Assembly: GCA_003344405.1 (NCBI GenBank)
Contig: NOWV01000017.1
Span: 682,001 to 746,000, forward strand
Direction: 5' to 3'
Length of the DNA stretch: 64,000 nucleotides
From: Trichoplax sp. H2
Lineage: Eukaryota; Placozoa; Uniplacotomia; Trichoplacea
Shown: positions 1 through 12,059 of the stretch, piece after piece
Position numbering within the stretch: the stretch's first letter is position 1
Layout: each line of letters opens with the position of its first letter
The notes under the pieces: model-generated
Databases searched by the model: none
What the model was told of the DNA's origin: nothing
The model's input: only the letters and a program-made list of their open reading frames with translations
Made by a program: the position numbers and the translations under genes

Positions 1-299
1 TATTTCGTATGCTTGTTTACCAATTCAAGGACTATTTAATCTTCTATTGTAGTCCTTGACTAAGGAGAATAACTCTAATTTTTCGATACTACTACAACAG
101 TATACTAATGATGGCAATCTATAGCATAATAATGTGGCTCATGTCATGAGGCCACCCATGTGGGTGTAGGCTTCGAATGGGGTGATATCGTGATATTTAT
201 GCTATGCTAACATTGATATTATTCGACCGAAGTACAGTATTGTTATTTATTTATTATTATTATTACTAGCACCATCCCCATCGCTTTATTGACGGTCTT

Positions 300-480
300 T
301 ACAGTACTTATTGATACATTTTACAGTACTATACAGTACATGTTACATACTGTACTGTACACTGTACTGTACAGTGTACTGTACAGTATAGTACAGTATA
401 ACATAGCAATTACTGTACATACTGTACTGTACAGTACAACACATACTGTACAGTACCGTAAGTACATCATTACCTTGTAG
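300..480. repeat. Cluster of GTAC-type palindromes
   Basis: This stretch is built almost entirely from overlapping copies of acagtac / gtactgta, and it reads nearly the same on both strands. Short open frames exist on both strands only because the repeat lacks stop codons in some frames; they are not genes. Similar clusters occur near 600-780, 1300-1330 and 1430-1445 (the last two inside PCYT2 intron 1), 8040-8310, 19270-20090, 43040-43870 and 60850-61130. Bases 1-300 are AT-rich with a TTA/TAT run near 245-270 and no gene that I can see. Confidence 0.8.
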
Positions 481-896
481 TAACTGTATACAGTACTGCA
501 CCAAGGCTGTATTTGCTAACAATAACTTCGAACTTCTGTACAAGTATTTGACCAATCGTCTCGCTCTGTAATTTAGACGACAACTGTGCAAATAAATTGG
601 CATTGTAAATACTACCCAATTTATTCATGTACAGTACACTTGTACATAGTAAAGCATTTCATACAGTACTGTATTATTAGTGTAATGAGAGTAAAGTACT
701 GTACAGCATACAGTAGAGATCTGTAGTGTCGACGTGGCGGTGGATTGGGGTTACTGGGGGTTACAAGGTGTACAGTACGAAGCTGGTCAATATAAACTTC
801 TGATGCAGCTACGCGTTCGTCTTGCTTTAATACAAAAGGAAAGATTTGTGCTGTAAAGTGTATCATTAAAATACTTGGTATATACTCATCGATGAC

Positions 897-3800
897 ATGG
901 CAGTGGTTATAGATTACAACGACATTTCAACCATTCAGACTGAGGGAAAAGCCGTAAGAATTTGGTGTGACGGATGGTAATGTTAATCCATGCAAATACT
1001 TATATATACAGTATACTGTACGGTATATTAATGTAACGACAACTGACTCAACTGACTTTACAACGATGAGATAAGTTGTACTATTGTAGAGTAATAAGAG
1101 TTAAAGACAGATCATACTTTAGTGTCCATAGAAGCTGCTCTACTAAGGATAGTGAAGTAAAATCAAGGTGGATGCTTTCTTTTGATGCTATTGACTTGTA
1201 CAAAGTCTAGCTAAAATTCAGCTTTAATTAGTGTATTATATTATTAAAGGATGCGTGCCATCAATTGTATCGTCCACTACAATTTGACAATAACAATAAT
1301 ACAGTACAGTACTGTACTGTACTGTAGGTAGATGATGTGAACGGTAGGCCTGCCGTAGACATTAATGACCTTTTATACTTGAGCTGAACAGTACATTGTA
1401 TAGGAAACAGATCTGTGTATGCGCGTTTATACTGTACAGTACAGCAGTCTGTTGGTCGACTGTGCACTATACTGTAAATTATAATGTAATTGTGGTTGAT
1501 TGAGTGGAATAACATTCACTGCGAAAAATTCGAATTTAAGAGCAAAATAACCCCAATTCGCTTATTGCTTGTTAAGTGTATTTATTTTCACTTCATGAAC
1601 GGGTAAATACGATACATTGAACCACACTGAATGATTCTTATCCTACAAAGAGTAGAAAGTTAGTTGGAGTCTTGAATTTCTCAGTGTTATAATGATAGCA
1701 CAGTAATTCGTTATGCCACTAAGTTGAGTAACACTATAGTACTTATTTATCTTATTTTCACGCAGGGATTGTTAGTTAATTGACGAAAAGACTAGAGTAA
1801 CTAGATCTCGAACTATGGTACCGGCTCATATACGATAAGTTAATTTATTCATATGAATGACATTCATTACGCAGTCGTGTTTACGGTGGGATTGATCAGC
1901 ATCACACTTCATTTACACAGTGTAAAATGGATATTGGTTAATGTAGTTGGAAGCTAATTAATCCGAACAATTTCGACTAAATTAACCACTTCTTCCTGTC
2001 TTACGTCTAGTACTGTATATCTACGGCACAATATACGCCTTCGTTGAACAGAGGTGATAATTTGAGTCTCTGCTTGATGAGAGAAAATAATTTATATCGG
2101 CAATATTGAATTACTGTAAGAAATTTGGACAGTATTGTTGTAATCAATAGCACATATAGTGTCTGCAGCCTGCTGTGCGAGTCGTGTACTACATCATCAA
2201 TATTTGTTGTATCGAAGGAGTAGAGTAGAAAGTAATCTATCAATATCAACCGCATAAACGATAGTTTTTATGAGGGATGATATAATGCCTCAGTGGGCTC
2301 TTCCTTTTTGTCGATTCTACTGTATGTGTAAGTAATCAGATGGCGACTTAAACGAAAATAGTGATAAAGTTTTTCTGTCTGTCTAGTCAAGCTATTGTTG
2401 AATACGTTTTACGGTACATACTTATACAATAGAACCTTAACTATGATAACTAGCATTTTTAAATGATTGAGCCAGCTTTATAAGCTGAAACATTCTGTGG
2501 TTTAAGTTATAAATGTAAACGTCTTGCACTTTAAGTACATTATTGATTATCATTATTTACATAGAGTGGTTATACAAGGTGGTATACGATCTAAGTTATC
2601 TTTGTAATCATCATTATTATTTTCTCATAGTTTCGATATGATGCATTACGGCCACGCCAATGTCTTACGTCAGGTATGATAGTGATATCTTTACTGCTAA
2701 GGTTCATCTATCATTGGAATTGTGTATCTTTCTATGAATAAAAATTTTAAAATGATGTAATGCCGCAATTACGGTCCATACTAGTTTATTATGGTATAAA
2801 CTGTAGGGAGTAAATAATTGTGGTTATAAGTATTGTTTAATTAGTTTGCTTAGACTTTATAAAATTGTTTTTAACTGGTAGGCGAAATCATTTGGGAGCT
2901 TTTTAATTGCTGGTGTTCATTCTAGCGGTAAGCTAATCCCTAATCTTAGATTATAATTATAAGATCATATAGCTTGTTTTCAATGGATTATTAAGAAGAT
3001 ATGAAAATTTTTGGAGTATAAATTTTAAACTGTGGGAATTAGCAATACATACATGCGAGTAATTTTTATGAAGGATTGTACTTTAAAGGAATTTTATACG
3101 CTGTAGCTATCTACTAATTTCCTTTTATAATTATCAGTAAATGTGTTATGCATGAATGCTTAGATAATGTTATCGATTGCAATCCTAATCCATTTAATTT
3201 GAACAATACCCTTGAATTAGAAAAATCGAATGTCTAGTCATAGTGATTACATCTGCGAGTACCTATGTACAGTGCTCCATTTTGTTGGTATCTTACAGTA
3301 TTTGATGATAAGGGTATGTACGGAACGTACAGTATCATTCGTGGCTTTAGTTTATCGTTTTTTTAATTTGTACTGTCATTCCAATAATTCGATAGGTTAC
3401 CTCTTTCCTACTACGTTACTCGTTACCAAGTTTATATAACTTATTATTCACTGAATGATTTCAACTATATCTTTGTTTACGAATTTAATGTATTACTCTG
3501 TAGAAGAAATTGCGAAGAACAAGGGTCCACCGGTACTGACCTTAGATGAAAGGTCTAATTAAATGAAGATGTTTTTTATATAATAATTATATATAATATC
3601 TAGCATATGCATTTATGCATTAATGTTCGCCTATTCTTATGTTAATTAGAGCAAAGCTTTTAGGATCTGTTAGATGGGTAGATCAGGTTAGGAAGGCTAG
3701 TTTCAGTCGCTATATGGAGTATAGATTAACGTATTCTATGTGCAAATTTATTTTTGACCATTTATTGACCTTGATTATTGAAGGTGGTAATAAATGCTCC

Positions 3801-6553
3801 CTATTCAACCTCAGTAAAAACTCTGGACAAATTTGGTTGTGACTTCTGTGTTCACTCAGGTAATAAAGATTTGACATAGATTATAAGGCGCATTTTTATC
3901 ATTACCTAATAAAGAGAGCATATTCTGAGCTAACTGATCAACGTGCACTCTGTGTAGAGGACATTGCTTTAACTGCCGAAGGAGTTGATGCTTATGCAGA
4001 AATTAAGGCGGCTGGTAGATATAGGTAATACATATGAATAAAAATAAAAGAGACTTTAATGTATAGTAGATAAAAACTTTTTTTAACCAATAGTTGGATA
4101 ATCCATACGGGTATAGAACAATATTGTATGTTGCGATCTTTTATTGCCAATTATAGCATCACGTAAATGCATTTAAAAGATACTTAAATATATGATAATG
4201 ACGAAATATATATATGCTTGTTAAATGGGTATTTTTCTCGCTCTGGCTGTTCATTAGGTTTAGCAAACGCACACCTGGAGTTTCCACAACTGATTTAATA
4301 GGAAGGTTAGTGATATAATCAATGTGATCAATAAAATTGTTTCTATTATACGGTAGCGCGTTTATGGGACATTAAAAAGAGAAAATAATAAAAATTCTTT
4401 TAAATATTCTAGAATAGCATCCAGATTTGTAGAAGATTACAATAAGAATAGCCAAATTAAAGAAGTGAGTAATGATTAATATTAATGTGGATCTTAATAC
4501 GATGCGTAAGATTAACAACGGTTTACGTACGTTAAATAATTTTATAGTCTCCTTGGACGACCATGGGAGGTTCTTGCCCAACATCACAAATCATTGCACT
4601 CTTTTCTTCCCTACGAGAAGCAAATGTAATCGATTGTGATAACTTGACAAAGTACCATTAGCAAATTTATTGTATGTTCATACTAATACTTGCGCATTAA
4701 ATTTTTTTATAGTCTACCGACAAGATAATTTACGTTCCTGGAGCCTTCGACTGCTTTCGTATCCTTCCTACTGTAGATACTAATCATAGTGAAAAAAATT
4801 AAATATTTTCAAAGTACTTTAACAGTTATTAGATACTATGCGATCAGTGGTATTTAATCGACTAAAATGCTATACTTTAAAAGGATACGTAGGAAATATC
4901 TTCCATAATTTATTCAATTTTAGATATTGGGCACGTAAATTTTCTGGAATCAATTCGCAAGCATGGCAGTTATATCATCGTTGGTCTATATTCGGATGAG
5001 GTAAAGTGAAATATGAAGGTATTGACTGGTATTTGATATTTTATAATCCGTTATTGATTTTATCTAGACTATACGAAGATATAAAGGTCATAATTTTCCA
5101 ATAATGACATTACACGAGCGGCTATTGAGTGTATTAGCTTGTAAAGTAGGGTATTTGTATCAATTCAGCTGAACTTACTTTATGAGTCTTGCAATTTTTA
5201 AAGCTGTATTTATCTACATTTATGTTATGTATAGTATGTTGATAACATCGTTATTGATGCGCCCTATAACATCACAAGTAATTTTCTTGAGAGATTTAAG
5301 GTATTTTAAATGGAAGGAGTGATTATTACGTCTAATAAATCTAGAAATGATAGTAATATGTCCTTTATTGATCATTTAATTATCTATACAGTACAGCACA
5401 TACTATATCAATTGATATTGTCTGGCTTAACTTTCAACCGCTTTTCTAATATTGTAGATTGATCTTGTTTGCTGTGGTCAAGCAGCAAATTCTATTAAAG
5501 TAAGTATATGTTTATGTTGTTATGACGTCATTTTTAGTCTGAAAGTAGAATAAGTTTTCTTATAGTTTTATCACTCTTATTCAGTGTTATAAACGTTAAT
5601 ACGATAAGCCATAACGGGATGACTGACAGTTCTTTCTTAAGAGTATCTGTTAAAATTGATATGGTAAGTATTAGTAATTTTATCTATGTTATCCCGCAGA
5701 TTAACGGAACTGAAGATCCTTATAAGGTATTTAACGATACAGTATTATATAGCTTGTATTGATTGAAAGTAGATATAGAGGCTTTTATTTTTAACAATTA
5801 TTCCCAATTGTTAGCTGATGAATTATAATTTTAATATTTCAAATCTGGAAGGAACCTAAACGTCAAGGAAAACTTAAGATAGTTGATAGTGGCTGTTCCT
5901 TTACAGTTGAAAATTTGATTAATCGTATTCTGAAAGATAGGTACGGTTTTTCATGTTATAAACTCAAAAAAGTTATGCTCGGTACATTTCTAGGCTAGGT
6001 CCCTACTCATTATTTTTCATCATAATTTGTTAGTATTGGGTATCTTTTAAATATACTTTACGTAGAAAGAGGGCATGAATAGTCAAATAGCCATATAATT
6101 AGCATCGATAATTTTAGTATTTAGTAAGAACCATGATATACTGCTAATGATAACAAAGATTTGGCTAAGATATCTTGGATTAGAATATGCAAGTGTAAAA
6201 TTAGAGTTATTACTAAACTATATATATCTATGTGATATAATTACGGCATTTTATTGAACAATAACTGAACGTACTATGGTATTGCTAGACTTTACGGTGT
6301 CAGCCGCATTATGAGTACTTATGTCAATGATTGTAAAACTGATTATTTATGACGATCATTTTTTTGCATTTATAGGTGTAATATTATTTAAAGCATCATA
6401 GTAGCATTTGCACTAATTTTTAACTTATATTATCAACTTATACGACGTGCTTACAGGAAGCTCTACGCGAAACGAAATCAGGACAAAGCAAAGAAAGAGA
6501 TAACTCAATATAATTTATGGCAAAAAATACAAACTGAAGCTGAAGCTAAATAA
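897..6553 (+). CDS. PCYT2: Ethanolamine-phosphate cytidylyltransferase, 18 exons
   Basis: Makes CDP-ethanolamine from CTP and phosphoethanolamine, the rate-limiting step of the Kennedy pathway to phosphatidylethanolamine. Exons: 897-976, 2631-2673, 2882-2927, 3504-3552, 3650-3686, 3784-3859, 3958-4024, 4258-4305, 4413-4464, 4548-4625, 4713-4758, 4924-5000, 5068-5145, 5235-5300, 5458-5499, 5700-5726, 5852-5940, 6457-6553. They sum to 1098 nt (365 aa; human form about 389). Both cytidylyltransferase domains are visible. Domain 1 has RIWCDG, HYGH (exon 2), [15 protein letters not shown]-like RWVDQV, and [13 protein letters not shown]. Domain 2 has [13 protein letters not shown] split across exons 11/12, YKGHNFPIM, and [12 protein letters not shown]. 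Every junction is GT-AG with consistent phase. The start is the ATG at 897, 17 codons ahead of the conserved core. Intron 1 (1654 nt) holds GTAC palindromes. A poly(A)-like aataaa lies near 6618. Confidence 0.95.
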
Positions 6554-8528
6554 GTATTTTGGCAATTTAGATACTCTGCTTATTTAAAACATCCCTGCAT
6601 GAGAGCCCTCTGCAAATAATTTAATAAAATATTGGCGTTGCGTGTTTTATCTTAAACGCCATGTTTTTATGCGTACAGTCAAATTTGTTCTATTAAAAGG
6701 AGATGGATAATTCTCCATTTTTAGTATTATTAATGCGAGATATGGTGGACTAGAGGATTTATTATTAATTAGTGTACAAATTATCCTTAAGTGGATATTT
6801 TTACCAGCCTATATTTTTGATTACCAAAGATTATTAAATATTCTTACTATAAGTTAACATTTGATAATTTATTTTGTTTTAACATCATACCTCAAAGTTT
6901 AGTATTTTATATTTTGCTTACAGTAATTATAAGTTTTAATTATTCGATTAATACCTGATATCTTTGATGTTTCTTCATGATTCGCTAGAGTGATTTTATT
7001 AAAGGTAATTTTTTTAATTAATGTTTGTTGAATCATGTATGTTTCTATATTTTTTAGATGTAATGAATAAGCAAAATATGCTAGTATATGTTAGCTTTAC
7101 TACATTAACGCTGAACTAAAACAAGCTCACCTAATCACCTTTATTGAAAATACGTAATATCAGTATTAAAGACAGCACTTTACCGTAGATATATAGTAAA
7201 TTGCTAATAAATGAAGTACCTTGGTCATAAATACGGGTATAATTAGTAACCAACAGTCATACTGTGCTTTTCGTCTACGCTACTTTGGTCGTAATTATCT
7301 AGCATCAAGCCAAAAAAACTTAAGTTAGATTGTCCTTCGGCTGAGCTAGGTAACTAAAGTATGAATTATGTCAATCTTCATTAAAAGATCAATTTATTCC
7401 TAGAAGGATTTATCGAGTATCCCTCTATTAAATAACGTTAATAGCTTGATTTTATGTTTCAGTTGTGATCTGAGATTATCGAGAAATTTAGTAGCAATAC
7501 CTGGATTAAACACAACCTTTACAGGCGTAGTTTTTTTTAGCGTAGTCTATTTTGTTATGGTGGTTATGTGTTCTGTAGACTAATGATATCTTTAATTAAG
7601 GTTAATTTAGTTCCTGGCTACACTGGATTTATGATTATATTATACTATTAACGCTTAACATCTACTATATTAAATCTACTGATGCGCAAAACATTGTTGC
7701 TCATCGTGCAGATTCAAAGTCAAATCCTTAATGAATCAGCTCCGTAGGAATGTTTAAGCTTGTAGGGAAGTCTCAGTAGAGTAAACTAATCGTGGACTAC
7801 ATAGCATGATGAGTGCTAATTTAACATCTGGAAATAGGAATGTATTAGAAAACTACCCAAACTAAGTACAATATCTCGTCGGGCACGTTTTAAAGTTATT
7901 ACAGCTGTACACTCCCATTGAACCTGTATTTAGCGCTAGCCATGCAATCATTTCATTAAGTATAGCTACATTTTTGAAGTGGTGATAGCAGTAGGCGTTT
8001 AGATGGATCCCAAACGTGTTATAGGATATATTTCAATCATTCTATACTACCTACAGTACAGTGATGGAATTATTTCCGTTTTCTTACCCGATGTCTTTAT
8101 CCATGGCGACTAAAGCGCCGGCCGGCCTGGCTAATCCTCCACTTGTTTTAGTTACCATACTGTAATAAGGGTACTGCCTCTTTAGGGTCATATTGTAATA
8201 AGACGTGACTAACTAACTCATTAAAGAGTGTACCAAGTGGAGTAGAATAGAGTACAGTACTGAATTTTACAGTTTCTATAGTGACCATAGTCTAGTACTG
8301 TACTATTACGTGTACACCACTGAGAGAACTATAGTATTAAGTTGCAGGACGATTAAGTGGACTTTAGAGCTACGGATCGAAATGGCGAGTGGAAGTTTCA
8401 AGGCAAACAGCGCGAGAATTGGATCAATTTAATTTGAGGAGAAGTAAAAGTTATCGTAAAAAACGTAGTCAAGAATTAAAAGGTAACTGATTAGATTGCA
8501 ACTATCATCAAGCATGAAAGCATGAAAA
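6554..8528. other. Intergenic spacer, PCYT2 to IQCB1
   Basis: AT-rich sequence with no gene I can support. It holds a poly(A)-like signal near 6618 that probably serves PCYT2, an orphan open frame at 6723-6860 preceded by a splice-acceptor-like ttttag, a GC-rich patch with gccggccggc near 8115-8130, and GTAC palindromes at 8040-8310 close to the IQCB1 start. The last 150 bases are likely the IQCB1 promoter and 5' leader, but I see no recognisable core promoter element. Confidence 0.6.
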
Positions 8529-10313
8529 ATGGCTGAAAAATCGAGCAAAACGATTGATAATTCCAACATTTTACGCATTGCCGCCAATATTGTCGATGCA
8601 GGCGATCAAGAGGTCGTCCAGCTACTGTTGGAGTTGCAGCAAAAGCTGAATGATGCACCTAGCAACGCTGCGCAAAAATTACGCCATGATGCATTTGAGC
8701 TTGGTCTACTGGATGTTTGCTTTTCAACGCTATTAAATAGTGATTATAAGGAGGTAGATGGGAAATGGAATTCAGTGGCGAAGATTGTGGAATTAGTTTG
8801 CGATATCTGCTCTGTTTTACAACCTGATCAAGATCAGGATCAAGCCAATCAATTCGAACAAGCTGTATTATATGCTGCTGAAGTGTTATTAAAAGTAGCC
8901 AATATAGTACATAAAGATGTTCACCAATCCAAAACACAATCCATGGAGATTCGTATAGAGGTCACTAGGGCATTTCGAATAGTATTAGATGGAATGATCT
9001 GGTTAGTTAGTGCTCACTCGTGGCTAGCATTGTTTGTATTACAAGCTAAGAGTTATATCGCTTTACTCATGTCCGGCGAAAATGATACCGCAAGCACCAT
9101 TATTTCAATTATAACCAATTTTATATCGATTCGTCCAGGAATATGTAAAGAATTACAAGAGGATGATATTAACAATATTATGGACGAATTAATTTATAAA
9201 CTTACAACAACAAATGAGATCGTCATTGCTAGTACAATTACTCGTTTATTATTGACAATTATTGAAGATAATTCCAATATATCCTTAACATTATATGAGC
9301 GTTACAAGGGTCTCAAGCAATTAGTAAATCGATGGATAGGTAGAGGTTTCGACAATGCATTAAAGCAATTCATTTATATCTTAGATAGTGGTAGTGCTAA
9401 AAGTGCTCATGAATATCGTATCAATCATGCTGCTACTATCATACAATCAGCCTTTAAGGGCTATAAAGAACGAAAAAAGTTGAAATCTGCACAACAAGCC
9501 ATGACAAAATTGCAACAGAAAATTCGTAAGCGTGTGCAAGATAAGATTGCTAAACGTATTCAAGACAAAGAAGTGGAAGTAGCTAAGCGAGAAAGGGATA
9601 TAAGAAAAAGGAAAGATATGTTGAAATCGAAAGAGAGGCAATTGCAGGCTTTAAATGCTATACCAGCTGCTAAGATGGCCGAATATTTTACCAAATCTGA
9701 AATTTTAGCAGCTACGAAAATTCAATCAGTTTGGCGTGGATTGGTTGCAAGACGAAAATTTAAAATCGAATCAGAAAATTTGCGCCAGTGGCGAGCCGCT
9801 CGTACTATTCAACGTTGCGCTAGGAAATTTCTTGATAGATTACGCTCAAGAAAACTTCAAGCCGCTGCCAAAGAATCTTTAATGCCACCCGGTTTAGATG
9901 ATCAACGTCGAACTGAATTGATGACTGTTGTTGAAAAGTTTAAAAAGCAGCATTCAGAAGTCGAAAGAAGTCAAGAAGAAATCGAAGAGATGCTATATGA
10001 TATCGAAGATATATTGACACATTATTGGTCGTTTTTGCCCAATTGGCGGCGTAAACAATATGAAATGGATGCTTTAGTTGCTAGAATTGAAACAGAAACT
10101 GAATTATTAAATGAGGCCCCAAGCCTTTCTGAAGTTCAACCTGAAGATTTAGAAAAATTTACATGTTATTCTCAACCGATTGTTCGAAAAGCACAAGAGG
10201 AAGTCCAAGCAGATTTAAAGGCATTAGAAGAGCCATGGTGGAAGCACTTAGGTGGTGATTCAGATTCAGATGACGATGACTTATTTCCTGAATTTCCAAA
10301 ATTACGAAATTAA
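8529..10313 (+). CDS. IQCB1: IQ motif-containing B1 (nephrocystin-5), intronless
   Basis: Ciliary transition-zone and centrosome protein (NPHP5) that binds calmodulin and works with CEP290 in cilium assembly. It is one uninterrupted frame of 594 aa; human IQCB1 is 598 aa. The helical N-terminal half (1-290) opens with ILRIAANI and contains YKGLKQL, both matching the vertebrate protein. Three IQ motifs follow: about 300-318 (ATIIQSAFKGYKERKK), about 392-411 (AATKIQSVWRGLVARRKF) and about 420-438 (AARTIQRCARKFLDRLR). A charged coiled coil spans about 320-385. The C-terminus keeps the family signature EPWWKHLGG followed by an acidic run. The ATG follows an in-frame context consistent with the homologue's N-terminus. 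All neighbouring conserved genes are intron-rich, so the absence of introns is notable. A possible aataaa poly(A) signal sits at 10648. Confidence 0.95.
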   Translation: MAEKSSKTIDNSNILRIAANIVDAGDQEVVQLLLELQQKLNDAPSNAAQKLRHDAFELGLLDVCFSTLLNSDYKEVDGKWNSVAKIVELVCDICSVLQPDQDQDQANQFEQAVLYAAEVLLKVANIVHKDVHQSKTQSMEIRIEVTRAFRIVLDGMIWLVSAHSWLALFVLQAKSYIALLMSGENDTASTIISIITNFISIRPGICKELQEDDINNIMDELIYKLTTTNEIVIASTITRLLLTIIEDNSNISLTLYERYKGLKQLVNRWIGRGFDNALKQFIYILDSGSAKSAHEYRINHAATIIQSAFKGYKERKKLKSAQQAMTKLQQKIRKRVQDKIAKRIQDKEVEVAKRERDIRKRKDMLKSKERQLQALNAIPAAKMAEYFTKSEILAATKIQSVWRGLVARRKFKIESENLRQWRAARTIQRCARKFLDRLRSRKLQAAAKESLMPPGLDDQRRTELMTVVEKFKKQHSEVERSQEEIEEMLYDIEDILTHYWSFLPNWRRKQYEMDALVARIETETELLNEAPSLSEVQPEDLEKFTCYSQPIVRKAQEEVQADLKALEEPWWKHLGGDSDSDDDDLFPEFPKLRN

Positions 10314-12059
10314 AGTTGATGCTATCTAATCTAACTTTGTTAGTGCGAATATATTTTTATATTTACACGCTATTAGAAGTTTTGTAAATTTTATAAGAAA
10401 GATGATAACTACCTTAGAATAATTTATTTTCGCTATATTTATAGTAGGTTTAGCAATAATCGATGTTTTAGCTTGGAATGGTAATTATAATTATATAATT
10501 TTGACCAGCTATCTCTGTAACATGGAGAATTTTGGAATCTTACGTTTTATAGGATTATAAGAATGAATCATATTAAAAAAATTTTATAGTTATTAGCAAG
10601 TGTATAGTGTCTACTTTTTATTTATACTTGACTTTGTACATGAAACAAATAAATTATTCCATTTATAACTCAGTATAATAACTTTAACTCTTGTTCATCG
10701 AATAGCATTTTATATTTATGTGCAAAGCATTCAAACCAAATTGATATTTTTTTGGTCCAACTATAGTTGAACTAGACATTCCAATACAAGTGGTCGAACG
10801 TACAGTACAATTAGACAATCGTCTACTGGTTGCCTTCTTAATTCACCTTTATCTAATGTAGTTATTACTTAATGTAATAGATTTGGATTTGAATTTATTT
10901 TACGATATGAAATTATATCGTGTAAGTACATGAATTATTAACATAAATACTTGAAACAGTCTTCAAGTGTGAGCATTATCAACATTGTAAGTCATTAGAC
11001 TGTTAGATAATTTACGAAAGGTAACGAATATATTAGGTGCGTCGATTGACATATTGTGATTTTACTGAACAATTACTAATTATACTACGTTACCTAGATA
11101 GTATAATCTACTAGTCGAAATCGTCGTTGCCTATTTCTTTCCCAGTTAAGACGAATAAACGAAAGTTGTAAGGGCTTAGACGTCGATGTAATTGTAAGCT
11201 TTCTAAATGCTGTTATTATGTAGATGCGTCCTGTACCATATATGAATTGACTAAAATTTTACCACTTTACATTGGATCTATATGTGTACTAATTACAAGT
11301 TTGGTTATGAAATGTTCAAGATTATTTTAGATATTCTTATTGAATAATGATTATAATAGAATTTTTCCAAAGGCTCAATAAAAAGTTAAATAATTATAAA
11401 TCATACATCTTTATTTGTTAACATTGTCGTTATCGCAATAAATGCTTTTAAATCTTGATAACATCTCTTCGTGCTATTATAAAGCTAGGAACTCTTCAGT
11501 TAAGGTTACCGGAGAGGTTATTATCTACTCAATAGAAAATTTCATAGGAAACAGAGTTTGTCAAAAGACTTGTTACGATAATCATAATATCAATTGTATC
11601 TTCCATATAATACAGTACACCTGAGTTTAGTTAATATAGAATACTGACTGCACACTATATTAATGATATAAACCACATGACATGAACATCACGAAATTGA
11701 TCTTGAAGCTAGATTTGTTTCAATAATAATTTAAATATTCAACAATCATTTACGTAATAGCTATTAGAATATCGTATATGCACAAAGTTTAAAAAAGATA
11801 TGATTGCATCAAACGAGAAGAAATGCAATCGAGTTAAGAATACACAATGAATTGATTAGATCAATTTTTGCATACCTTATTTTGATGTAGAATAACATGC
11901 TATTAGAATTTATTTAATACATTAGTAATGAATAAAAAATTTTTAAATAATAATTCAGTTAGTTATGTCGAATTAGTAGATTGAGTAACGCTGCCCTTAA
12001 AAATTTTAACGCCATATGTCTACCTATGGTTATCGAACAGTGAAATCAAAACACGCAGC
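10314..12059. other. Spacer between convergent IQCB1 and ATAD5
   Basis: AT-rich 1.75 kb separating two genes that converge. It should contain both 3' UTRs. A poly(A)-like aataaa at 10648 fits IQCB1. No protein-coding, tRNA-like or repeat structure stands out; the short frame at 11442-11624 has no recognisable content. Confidence 0.6.

Noticed and set aside
289-603. Overlapping open frames on both strands rich in Tyr, Val, Leu and Ser
   Set aside because: They are read-through of the GTAC palindrome repeat; the same peptide pattern appears in any frame of the repeat.
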